NCBI RefSeq assembly: GCF_030272615.1
Contig: NC_081413.1
Location: 717,235,867 to 717,299,866 of the forward strand
Length of the DNA stretch: 64,000 nucleotides
Source: Cryptomeria japonica
Lineage: Eukaryota > Streptophyta > Pinopsida > Cupressales > Cupressaceae
Direction of reading: 5' to 3'
Shown here one piece after another: positions 31,980-42,899 of this stretch. A program made the translations under genes and the position numbers. The notes beneath the pieces are model-generated. The model ran no database searches. It was given only the letters and a program-made list of their open reading frames with translations, and was not told where the DNA came from. Position 1 is the first letter of the stretch. Every line of letters starts with the position of its first letter.

Positions 31980-34900
31980 TCAAGTCATTGGTTTGAATGG
32001 ACACCATAACCGCCTTTGCTGCACTTCACTCTCAATGCACCTTTGAGAACTCCTGAAATACTATAATGTGCGGCAGGCTGATGTGTATTACTCTTTGCTT
32101 CCATAGTTCTTTCTTCCTCTTTACCATTTGAACTTTGTCCCTGTGTGAATCCAAGTGATCCAGACAAATTGTGAGCATCGATTCCACTTTGGAAATCCTC
32201 ATAAAATATTCCACAACCAAGGATTTCTCCACTTTAATTTGCTTAATGTGGCTGCTAAATTGATTGATCATCTCTGTAGTATTTTCCAAAGTCTGGTTAT
32301 CTTACTTAAGAAATTGAACATCCACACAACACAAATCCTTTTGCATAGTTGTTCTTAAGGCTGTTAGTTCACCTTGCAGATTGGTGGATTCGCTATGACC
32401 TTGTTCAATGATTTCATTGCGTCATTCTATGCTTTCCATGCATATAAACATTATGTCCTCATTCAACCCTAGCACTTGTCTTTTAGCAAGAAAGTTCATC
32501 AAGCCATAGCACTGGATATCTTGCATTTGCTTTGAAATCACCACCCATTTAGTCTTTTCTTTTTTCCATGAGATTAAATCACCATCTAGTTCCTTGGTAA
32601 CCTCATTAGCATCCTTGAAAATATGAACTAAATCTGATATGTAATTGGTTCCTTGATGCACGATCGAGGTGAGCCATTCAGAGAAATTATCTGTGATCAT
32701 TTTGTTTCGTTGAACCTCATCAAAGAACTTCTGATTCCTTGGGGATTTCGAACTAAAGGGGACCGAGCTCTGGGACAACGACAATGGACTATTCTATAGG
32801 GTATGAATGTATTGGGCCATTTGCATTAAATTCTGCTTCAACTCAACCTTGTCCTTCTCATCCTTCCAGGTGTGGGAGATGATCCATTTAGTCGAAGTCT
32901 CCAAATGTTTTACATCAACTGCTTTGGTTACGACCCCCAAATCAACTCGCTCAATGGTATAATTTGCCTCTAAAGCAGTGGCAACATCCTTATCAGATGT
33001 AGGTTTGGCAATGTCTACAGTCCAGTGCTTTGTGTCTTCATCAAAACCAATCATTGTCTCCATTTTTAACTGCTTTGGCTTCGTGGATCTTCCCAAGCAT
33101 TTACTTATAGCATCTTCCATTGACATTGAAATAGGAGCCACATTATTTTTCTTGGTAATTGAGTCATTCAACCATTTAGGAGCCAATGTCAGTTCCTTAG
33201 ATTGTATAGCTCTTGAAGGTGGCTGTGTAGCATTGTTTGCATTGGACCAGATATCAAGCACATGTGATTCTTGAGCAGTAGGATATGAGTCAGTTAAGAT
33301 GTTATCAGCATCTAAAATAGGGGTTACCATATCTCATTGTACTTCCTTGATGTCCAAATCGAGAATGAGATGAGCAGCACGTGGCTGAAAGTTCTTCTTG
33401 TGCCTTGACCTGGTAATTCGACCACCAATAGAAAGTGTAGCTTTAGTGTCAAGTTTCTCTTCTTTAATCTTAGCCCGCCTTTTTCCTGCAACAAAAACAA
33501 GGATGTTAGTTAAAATAGAAGTTTTTCTTGTGGCCTTCCTCTTTCCATTTTTGTTTCTTGAACTGATTGCTTTTGCTGGATGAAATTGACAACTCCTAAG
33601 CCACTTTTTTGTTCTGTGAATTATGCTGAAAGTGCGTGTTTGAATGCTATCTCCCATCTTTTTACTCTAGTCAACTTCAGGGAGAGGTTCATTATGTACT
33701 CATTTCATAAACTCTGAATCCAGTACATCTTCATTATTAGTGGTGACACCTAAAGTATCCATTGGCAATTTCATGTCATGAAACTATTTCAAAGTTAACC
33801 TAGACCAACTCCTCTTTCTCACTTCAAACTCATCTGGGCAATCTTCCCAATAATCCTCCAACTGGGGTACATGTTGATTAAGCACTATCTTCTTCACATA
33901 TTGGGCGATAAAACCTTTACTATCAAAGTTATTCCTTTCACAAAGGTTTTCAAATGAAATCTCTTAAACTCTAGCTCAAGATTTAGTGCATCAGAGACAG
34001 ACCTACAACTGTAATGGCCTAAATCGATGGGAAAAATTCCACTTATGTTAGTATCTTCACCATAATCCTTTGTGACATAGGCTAGCTGCCTGGAAACTTG
34101 AATCAGGATATAGGAGTCTGAAACATACCTGGGTAGCCTAAAGGGTTCACCTTTAAAACCTCCAACACTTATGTAAGTGAAATGATTAAACTATGTAAAG
34201 AAACTGCCATAGATTTTAACTAGTTCAACCGCTTCTACAGACATTCTCCTATGCAAGTTATCCTATAATTCAAAGGTCAACCTCCCAGCAAAAATTTTAT
34301 TCCAGCGAAGATAATCATCAACATGTCCTTTTAAAGTCAAATGGGGATGATACTCATAAATTTTAATACCTTGAACGCATTTAGCATGGAATAATCCAGA
34401 CCATTCCCTCACACAGGCTAGCATATATAACAGGTATGAAGACATATAGAAATTTAGCATCCCAAGATAATTTATCAATCCCTCATGCAATCTTTCTGCA
34501 ATAACAGTTCCCTAGTCAATGAACTGATGTTTATCTAGATTTACATGAATGAAGAAATACATCCAGTCTTCCCAATAGAAGGAGTGTGAATTCCCCTTGA
34601 CTCTGCTCAACAATATTACCAGATCTCTAATCGTAGGAACCAAATGCTCATGGGTTAAGGGTCTTGGCAGCCTTGAACCCCCCTTTTGAAACTTCAAAAG
34701 CCAATTTTGTGCAATGATAGTTATGTAATACTGCCTTTTCTCAGAATAAATTCCATAAGATTTTCCAATTGTCCAATCTTCGTAGGGTTCCCGATGTGGT
34801 ATACCCATGGCAACCATTACTATTTGTTTATCAATGGACAACAAAACTTCACCATTATTTTTCTTTATGCATCTGTTGACTTTATCATAGTGGTTCATGC

Positions 34901-35180
34901 ATTCTAAAAGCAATTCAAGGCAAGGAGCAGCTATGGGAAATGCGACTGCTTCTAATAAACCACTCTGCACATAATCTCTCATCATAGGATCAATGAATGG
35001 GTTCCGTACTCTTTCTAGGAAATCATCTAAATCTTGTTGCACTAAAGCTGTATCACCTATCTTTGGTAAGGAACTTAGAAGGGAAGAAGAGTTCACTAAT
35101 TTAGTCAGAGAGGGCCTCATGTCTAGCTCATGATTTTCTCTAATTAACCCAGACAAAGAAGAAAAGGGAAACGGAAACAA
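31980..35180 (-). pseudogene. U3-encoded protein of element C, 3' LTR copy
   Basis: A protein of roughly 1,000 codons, broken by single stops and a few frame changes, reads from Met 35180 (MFPFPFSSLSGLI) down to about 31980. Recognisable blocks: LLLECMNHYDKVNRCIKK, HLTLKGHVDDYLRWNKIF, VGGFKGEPFRLPRYV (34127-34170), then a basic segment (KNGKRKATRKTS) and a heptad-rich C-terminal third. No enzyme motif is recognised. Blocks up to FKGEPFRLP align by eye with the U3 protein of element E (FKGTPFVLP), so this is a shared family. Several stops differ between the two LTR copies (FID-stop-GTV here, FIDWGTV in the other), so the ORF was more open at insertion. At least one stop (GSFFT-stop-FNHF) is in both. 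Confidence 0.65.
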
Positions 35181-35971
35181 ATAGCTAACAAAATATCCAG
35201 AGCTTTTCTAAAACAAACTGCAACAATTAGGAAAGTTGTTTGAACATACCTTCCTTTGTCATCTGCAAACCCCTATCGCAATCAATTTCTTCCCGCTCCA
35301 CAAACTCTTCTTAACACTTAACCAAAAAAATGATAATCTCGACATGATAGCTACCCAATTTAAAAGTCGAGAAAAACTCACCCATGATTACTATGAACTA
35401 TCCCCATTACTCTTCTCTTGTGCGACCTTACTCTGAAATGATCATGTTCAAGAGATATGGATCCCCACACCACACATGCTATAAATGATAGATTTCAAAT
35501 CATTAAAGAAAGAATATTCCTCTTCTTTGCTGCCATTTATCATATCTTAAAATCCATGCCACAACCTCATGTCGAGTCACATGATCTCCATGAAGCTTAA
35601 ACATCGAACTCTGAATCTTGAGAAACAAAACCAGCGTAAAACATAAACTTGATAAATCTTGAAGTTTGAACCTTGAACCAAAAAGGTTCAATTTCACGGT
35701 TCAAAAAATGTGAAACATCAACAAGGACTAGGAAAGACTTAAAACTGCGCGAGAGAAATTTTTTTTAATACAATGCCTGTTGAACTTTGAACTTTGAACC
35801 CACAAGGTTCAAGTTCAAGGTTCAAGTTCAACACAGTGAAACTTAAGGAAAACAACCAAGACTGAACTACATGGGGAATTGTAAGCAAATGACTCGACCA
35901 ATGGACCAGATGGGGGCATAACTCAAAAAAGGAGACATATAGAATAGAAATTTTTATATGTGTTGTCAACA

Positions 35972-35992
35972 GTGGCCCTGCATGGGGACTGG
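35972..35992 (-). other. Non-purine motif at the element C 3' LTR junction
   Basis: The plus strand reads GTGGCCCTGCATGGGGACTGG directly inside the LTR edge, where a polypurine tract is expected on the minus strand. A near copy, GTGGCTCTGACTGGGGATGG, is at the same place in element E (62174). Role unknown. Confidence 0.6.
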
Positions 35993-36149
35993 AACTATAA
36001 AGTACCAAGCAAGGGAACCTCATAATCTCTGGCTTCGCAAAATGACTTAAAACAAAGGCTCGACTCACAACAAAACTAACGCACCTATAATAACACAACA
36101 TAATTGTATGTACAAACTAATAGGGGATGCTTGTTTACAATTGATACAA

Positions 36150-37543
36150 TTTTAAGTCTTGCCCATTGTAGGATAGGGGTAACTCAAAGACATCTTGGTA
36201 AGCAAGTTTAAGAGAATTGGGGCCCCTTACCTCATGAATTACATAAGGTCCTTTCCATAGTGACTCAAATTTGCCATGAGTGCCTTTCGGCTCTCTCCTT
36301 TTATCCCATTATAACACAAGATCACCTTTCATGAACTTCCTGGGCCTTGCCTTCTGATCAAAAATCTTTTTAACCCTCATCTGATGTTTTGTAATCCTAT
36401 CAACCAACTTTTCCCTCTCTTCCTCAATTTTGGTTAAGTACATAACTCTTTTTTCAAAGGAACTCTAAAAAAATGCATCTTCTACTACAGTTTGCAATCT
36501 GGAAGCCGCTAACTCAAAAGGTGACATCTTTATGGCTCATTTTGGAGAGGTTCGATCTGCCCACAAGGCTTCATGCAACTTTTTGTGCCAGTCTCTGAAA
36601 TTTTCATTAACCAACTTGCTCACGATATTAATCAAGTTTTTTGTTACTTGATTCTGCTTGGTCATTACCCTATGGGTAATAATCAAAAGTGTGTGCCAAA
36701 TAAATTCCATGATCATAGCAAAATAAAATTATCTCAGATGAATAGAAATTTGATGCATTATCTATGACTATGAGGAACCCCAAACCTGACAAGAATATTG
36801 TCCTTAAGGAACGTACACACAATCTTTGTAGTGGTCTCTTTCACAGGAATAACTTCCACCCACTTAGTGAAATATTCAGTTGTTGTTAATATGTGAGTGT
36901 GTCCAGCACTAGAAATTGGGTTTAGAGGACCAATAAAATCTAACCCCCATTGTTTAAAGGGCTCTTCAATTACTACAGGTCTTAAGGGCAAGGCAACTAG
37001 CTGGGGTTTTCCTATGAACAATTTGCGCTTCAAACACTTTGCCACCCATGCATACGCATCTCTAAACATTCCTGGCCAATAGTAATAGTTTCTCAAGATT
37101 TTATATGCAGCAACTATAGAAGAAAAATGACAACCACATGCCTCATCATGAAAAGTTTTCAGTAAAGCCTCTTGATGCAGTTTATCTACACACCTGAGAA
37201 AACTACCATCCAAGACTTTCTTGTATAATATGTCATAAAAAATAACGTACTTTGCAGCTTTCAACTTCAAATTCTGTTTCTCCCTAGGAGAGAGATGACT
37301 TGGACAGTCTCCATAAGTGAGATAATAGGCAACATTGGTGAACCAGGAATCCTGATGACTTACAAATAGGGTTAAGGGTAGAGTTTCCTCCTCTTCAAAC
37401 TTATTCTCTGCCATTAGTTTACAAAGACCTTGTCCTCTGACTAGCTTAGTGGGCTTGATATCCAAATTGAACTCCTGAATTTTAGAGACCCAAGATTCTC
37501 TATTGTTGATACCAACATCTTGTTGAGTTAAAACACTTTTCAC
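36150..37543 (-). pseudogene. Element C integrase
   Basis: ORF 37543-36758 carries the end of RNase H, the HHCC region (H...DEACGCHFS, then YYYWPGMFRDAYAWVAKC, with the second Cys of the finger replaced) and the core WGLDFIGPLNPISSAGH, TTTEYFTKWVEVIPV, LVRFGVPHS. Below 36758 the frame is broken but TDNASNFYS and a decayed GN.QAESSNKK can be followed. The C-terminal part ends with a GKFESLWKGPYVI-like segment near 36210. It follows RNase H in the normal gypsy order. Confidence 0.85.
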
Positions 37544-37573
37544 TGTAGAGTTTGGAACAAATACATTTGAATG

Positions 37574-38959
37574 TTAATGAAGTCTATAGTACCTGAATTG
37601 TTTCATGGCTTTCACTACTACATAAGCCTTCTTTTCTGTCTGTGAGTATTTTAACTCATGCTTCTTCAGAGGTACGCTCATGAAGGAGATTGGAACTTCC
37701 TCATTATCTTCACCCTTCTGCAACAAAACTCTAGACATAGTATGCTCTGATGCATAGCAATAAATAATAAAATCTTTACTAAAATCCGAGTTATCCAGAG
37801 TAGGTGCATGTGCAATTGCTCTCTTTATTTCCTCAAAAGCCCTTTTACCCTCCTCATTCCACTTAAAAGCTACCTTCTCACTCATCATATTTATGATATA
37901 TTTAGTAGTCCTAGCAAAATTAGGAATAAAATGCCTTAGAAAGTTCACCTGTCCAAAGAAGGAGGTCACTCCATTTCTATTGGAAGGAAGACTGAGTTGT
38001 TGTATTGATTTTACCCTCTATGGATCTACCTTCACTCCCTCTTGAGAAACAAAATGTCCTAGAAGTTTTCCTTCTGTGACACCAAAAACTAACTTTTTAG
38101 GATTTAGCGATACTCCATGTTCTCTGCATCTCACCAATACCTTCCTCAAATCCCGCACATGATGTTTCCTCTTCTTGGAGAAAACTATCAAATCATCTAA
38201 ATACACCACAATGATCTTGTCCCTCAAATGTGCAAAGGAAAGGTCCATCGCTCTTTGAAAGGTCGCCCCTACATTAATCAATCCAAATGACATTCTATTA
38301 TATGCAAAGGTGCCCCAAGGAGTTATAAAGGCTATCTTGTGTTGATCTTACTCTGAGACACTAATTTGGGTATATCCAAAGAATCCATCCAACATGGACA
38401 TCATCTCTGACCCTGAAACAGTTTGTAAAATATGATCCATCGCTGGCAGGGGATAATTATCCTCCAGGCTTGCTTGGCTTAAGTTTCTAAAATCAACACA
38501 GATTCGTATTTCACCATTTTTCTTCCTAACAAGGATGATATTAGCAATCTAGGTGGAATGATGTAAAGGATAAATAATTCGGGCTTTCAACATCTTTTCA
38601 ACCTCATGGAATATCGCCTCTGCTAATTTTGGATTAAAGTTCCTTAGCTTCTGTCGGAAAGGTTTGACACTTGGTTTCAAAGGATTGCGATGTTGGAAAT
38701 TACCATCCCTGAAATTCTTTAAATCATCATAGCACCATGCAAATACATCTTTGAACTCAACCAATTTGAACTCAACCAACAAGCTGATGAATCTTCTTTT
38801 TTCCTCTTCAGAACAACATTTTCCCAAATTAACAAATTTAGGATCCTCCTTAGTACCAATATTAATTTGCTCATACTCCCCTTGCTTAACATACCCATCT
38901 TTCCTATCAAAAAGGCATTCAAGAGAAACTAAATCCTTCGGGATTTTATTTCCTTTCAA
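37574..38959 (-). pseudogene. Element C reverse transcriptase and first RNase H
   Basis: Pieces at 38959-38549, 38293-38018 and 37969-37574, with translatable sequence between. The pre-RT motif INIGTKEDPKFVNLGKC and VFAWCYDDL come first. RT follows with GATFQRAMD, VVYLDDLIVFSKK (the active site is YLDD), and LVFGVTEGKLLGHFVS. RNase H follows with IIYCYASEHTMSRVLLQKG, where the usual catalytic Asp position reads Tyr-Ala-Ser, then ELKYSQTEKKAYVVVKAMK. Stops lie at several positions. Confidence 0.88.
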
Positions 38960-39190
38960 CTATAACATTCCATCATGCAATTCCTCTAGTGTATTGGGAG
39001 AAAACTCTTTATAGCTTGCCTCGGATCCTTCATAAAACAAAAATGTAAAAACCTCAGCACAGTGTAAAAAGTTCTAAATCTCTTTATCATTTTCAAACAC
39101 TTCCCAGGATTCAGAATTGTTAGGCACGCAGGGTCTATAAACTAACTCCATCCTGTAGGTATCAGTTGTGAAATCTGGATGAGGCACTAA

Positions 39191-39562
39191 TTAAGCTGCA
39201 GATACCGCCAGATAATCCACCTTTGATTTAAACTCCCTTGGTACCACTTCAATTGAGAAAGCATCAAATGCTTTGATCTCATTCCATACATGATTCATGT
39301 AATGTTTCAATCTCTCATTTTTAACAGCAAATAAACCTCTCACTTGTTTTACAATAATTTCAGCATCGCATCTAACTTTCAACATTTTGATATGAAATCT
39401 CCTCGCTTCAGCAAGACCCAATAACAAAGCTTTGTATTTGGCCGTAATATTCATGTTTTGAAAATCCAATTTGAAAGCATAAGGATTAACTTTTCCTTGA
39501 GGAGGTATTAATACAACCCCGATGCCTGAGCCAGAAGATGAACAACTCCCATCAAATTCTAT
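39191..39562 (-). pseudogene. Archaeal-type RNase H of element C, located between protease and RT
   Basis: The minus strand gives IEFDGSCSSSGSGIGVVL, then ITAKYKALLLGLAEAR, LKVRCDAEIIVKQVRG and KVDYLAVSAA, the four-block pattern of the second (archaeal-type) RNase H that element B carries after RT as YFDGS/AEYEA/GDS/AADAM. Here the Glu of block two has become Lys (AKYKAL); the Asp residues of the other blocks are present. It is in frame with the protease ORF, separated by a single TGA at 39566-39568. The pre-RT linker and RT follow on the low-coordinate side. So the order is PR, aRNH, RT, RNH, INT, unlike element B. Confidence 0.85.
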
Positions 39563-39565
39563 AGA

Positions 39566-40210
39566 TCAGAGTTCATCTGACATGCCTAAATCTATAGCCT
39601 CTTTCTCCCCTTGAGGATCAGCTGATAGCATATAGTTTCCAAAACCACAATCTTGATACAAAATATGAGCTTTCAGATCATCTGAGGGAAAGACTGTGTA
39701 TTTAACTTTTGTTTCAGGGTGCAAAATAACTCTTTGTTTTCCAACTGTGATCATTGCCTGAGACCAATCCATTGTAATTTCCCCTCCCATATCTTTACAG
39801 AAGGTGTGACTCAACAACATGCCATAACTAGTGGGGATGTCAGCCACTAGAATTTTCAACATTATTCTCTTGTCAGGGTGTGTTACTAAAGCGACCAGTG
39901 CATCCTTAATTTGCGCTAATAAAGGAACCTGCTTGGAATCCATGGAGTAACATTTTCCAAAAGTCTTTGTTAAGGTTAGACCTAAAGATTTTGCTACATC
40001 GAAGGGCATGACATTGTTTGATGCTCCTGAATCTATTATACAATTGCTCAATTTATGCCCATTAATATACAAAGACACATAGAAAGGTTCTGGCTTATTT
40101 TCAAAATTACGTTCAATCAATTCGGCTTGTTGAGGAATAGTTTTCGATGACACTTTGGGAAGTACTAAAGAAGGACTGGCATTTTTATGTGCTAAAGAAT
40201 TACCATTCAC
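39566..40210 (-). pseudogene. Element C protease
   Basis: 214-codon open segment with LYINGHKLSNCIIDSGASNN, the retropepsin active site (Asp-Ser-Gly-Ala-Ser), then SLGLTLTKTFGKCYSMD and a block ILVADIPTSYGMLLSHTF in the flap/second-loop position, typical of plant Tat proteases. The domain itself is open; the surrounding polyprotein is not. It follows gag with a short spacer (40211-40477) that translates with stops. Confidence 0.85.
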
Positions 40211-40477
40211 TGGAATTCAAGTTTCACTTGCTAAGGCATGAACATCATTTCCCTTGACAAATTCAACTAGTCTATCTAACTCCTTAGGGTTCAACTTTAG
40301 ATACTCAGCCGGAGTGATCTGAACATAGGATGACTTGTAAAATTCAATGATATCAAAAGGATTATTAAATGAATTAGAACTTGAAGAAGCAACTTCTTGA
40401 ATAAATTTTGAAAAACCTCCATGATGAGTCAGAATTCCCTTTTCTTTTATAGAGCTATGAACAAGTGTTAAAACATC

Positions 40478-42085
40478 TCAAGACTTCAAAGTTTGCTGAG
40501 TTCTAGTAAGGATCACGTATGAGGAATCTTCCAAAGAGACCAACATGTTTCCTCCCCTTTCTGAGTCAGAGACATATTCCATATAGTGAATTTCAGAGTT
40601 GCTAGGTATACTTTGGGAAGCTACTTCATCAGCCTCTAAGATTGTTTCTCCTTTACTGATCATTTGACAAAAATGAACCATCTTTGGACATGAAGAACCA
40701 TCATGTTCATCAGTTAAATGAAACACACATGGATTTGTCTTAGGAGGTGGCGGTTCAATAGCAAGTCTTTGTTGTGTAGGAGACAATTGTAATTGTCTTC
40801 CTCCATTTCCTCCTTGTTGATTGGGATATCTTCTAGGAATGTCCTGGTAAGGTTGAGAATATGAAGCACTTGTTTTAGGAGCCTATCTTTTTAGGGCAAT
40901 TACATCATTCATTAATCATTGAATCACATGATCTGAAGAAGTAGAAGCATTTGTAACCTGAGAAGTAGGAGTTTGCACTTCTCTTTTCCACTTTCTTGCC
41001 ATGATTAAATCATCTTCTAGACTTACAGTTGAAGCTTTCATATCATGAAGAGTTTGTAAGCACTCGTGCCTCATCAAGAAACTTATTTCTATGGGCATGG
41101 AGTTCATGAAGAAACACTTCATGTTTTTAGCAGAGGGTTTTTGTGCGGTTGGAATTTTATGGCAAAGTTTATTGAAATGAGCAACAAAGTCCCTCATAGG
41201 CTCTATTATTTGCTTCTTTAATTGAGCCAAGTGAGTGATAAGCAAATTCTCATCCTCAGTCAATTTGAATCTAGCTTCAAAACTATCTGTTAAAACTAGC
41301 CAATTTGTAATAGTTCCATCAGGTAGATGATAGAACCAACTAGTGGCTACATCAGTAAGAGTTTGAAAAAATAACCTCATTGCCACATCCTCATGTTGAA
41401 CTGCCAACACTCAACATGCAACTTTGAAAGCATTTAAGTGTTCAGTAGTGGTTGCTTTGCCATCTCCACTAAACTTAGGCAAATATTCTTTTTCTCCCTT
41501 AGGAAGGTTATGGGTTGCCCCCAAAGCTAAAGGTATGATTGTGGCACCCCATGGATTGTTGGCCATTACTCCAATAGGATTCAAAGGGGTAAGGTTAATA
41601 ACAAGTGGAGGTACAACACTGTGTAAAGTTAAGGCTTGACAGATAGGTGAAGCAGTTGTTCTTGGTGGAGATATGGGTCTACTTCTATCCCTTCTAGGTG
41701 TAACTTGAGAAACAAAACCGAGGTCTAAAAGACCCTGGAAGGTGTGATCAACAATTCCCTCCCTTCATTGTGATTGGGTATAAGGCTTGGACTCCAATGT
41801 GAAAATTAATTAGGGTAACAAGCGTCAGGGATTTTGTTGTTGGTTATCAGGAATTTGAATATAGAAAAGTCTAGGAATGATTACCCTCTCAAAAACCAAC
41901 ACAGGATGATCTACTTGTCTTTCTATTTCATCAAGGAATGCACTTATTCTGTCGTACTCAACTTGACTTCTTCTATGTCTCCAAGCTAGAGTATCTAACT
42001 CAGAGTTGATGTTACTATGATCTTCTTGCACCCAGTTTAAATTTGGTTGTAAAATAGGTAAGAACCCTTCATGAGGCAGCACCAT
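40478..42085 (-). pseudogene. Element C gag
   Basis: Pieces 42085-41825, 41410-40916 and 40786-40478, with translatable links. YLPKFSGDGKATTTEHLNAF and MRLFFQTLTDVATSWFYHLP are the gag helical region, followed by LLITHLAQLKKQIIEPMRDF. The C-terminal part has CVFHLTDEHDGSSCPKM, a metal-knuckle-like segment. Start chosen at 42085 (MVLPHEGFLPIL), about 60 nt from the PBS. Several stops (for example near 41410 and 41825) inactivate it. Confidence 0.85.
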
Positions 42086-42144
42086 TTATAAAGAACAAAG
42101 TATCCCTATAATGACGACTTTTGTTAAAATCAATTTTCTCATTC

Positions 42145-42162
42145 TCCCCAGTAGAGTCACCA
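42145..42162 (-). other. Element C primer-binding site, tRNA-Arg type
   Basis: The minus strand reads TGGTGACTCTACTGGGGA, six bases from the LTR edge at 42169. From memory it matches the complement of plant tRNA-Arg(ACG) 3' end except two C-to-T changes. A tRNA-Arg PBS is usual for plant Tat/Ogre-type elements. Confidence 0.8.
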
Positions 42163-42899
42163 AAAATCTGTTGGTAAATAGATTTGTCTTTCGCACTTTA
42201 TTTAATTTGAATACCCTTAATACCAAGGAATGAAAGACAAATTTTAATAGAGAGTTGGAAAATCATTGTATTGATTAACCTCTGAATTAAGGTACAGATC
42301 CCTCTAGAAAATATTTAGTCAACTTCTAGTTACACACAACCAATATTATACTTTTCACCAGAAAGCATAGAAAAGGTTATTGCATTCACAAGTCAACACC
42401 AAATGAACGCAAGCATTGATTTATATATCTCTTATATGAAGCCGACAGACTTCACATGTACACTAAAACAAAATGAAAAGCTTATAAGGTGAATCCCGCT
42501 AGTAATTTTCTACGCACATATAAAGCTATAATATATCTTATCTTGAAACAGATTCTCACAGAAACCAAATTTTAGACATCAAACACACAGATTCAAAGTC
42601 AAAGATAACTGTTACTTGATTTTCATTCATAGATGATTATAAACCTTCCATACACAGAATTTTTTAGCAAAATTCAAGAGATAGTTTTTCAAAAACTTAG
42701 TGAACCTCAATAAAGTCATTACAAAACATATAAATAGGTTGCCAGACCAAAAGTTCGAACCAAAGATAAAATTAACTTGAAAGAGTTAATGAGAAACTAT
42801 CCTAACTGCATAATTGAAACTAAAAATACATGGCTAGACTCACTAGCAGACAACTGCCAGCAGTGCTAGTCATGTCGTTGATTTCGTTTCCATTGGATT

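Larger units (their letters stand above)
31244..35971 (-). repeat. Element C 3' LTR (4.73 kb)
   Basis: Starts TGTTGGTAAACA and ends GTTGTCAACA. It matches 42169-45522 plus 52857-54048 along its length. A TATA candidate on the minus strand (TTATATATAAAA, 31494-31506) puts R-U5 at about 250 bp and U3 at about 4.4 kb. U3 contains the ORF at 31980-35180 and a GTTCAA-rich inverted repeat (35780-35831). The rest of U3 (35181-35779) is non-coding. Confidence 0.9.

Noticed and set aside
32978-33274. Plus-strand 98-codon ORF with a partner at 43900-44214
   Set aside because: Antisense shadow of the U3-encoded protein of element C in its two LTRs.
35972-35992. A plus-strand primer-binding site implying that element C runs on the plus strand
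   Set aside because: All gag-pol domains read on the minus strand, and a better tRNA-Arg PBS lies at 42145-42162 in the minus sense. A plus-strand TATAAATA near 31805 was set aside for the same reason.
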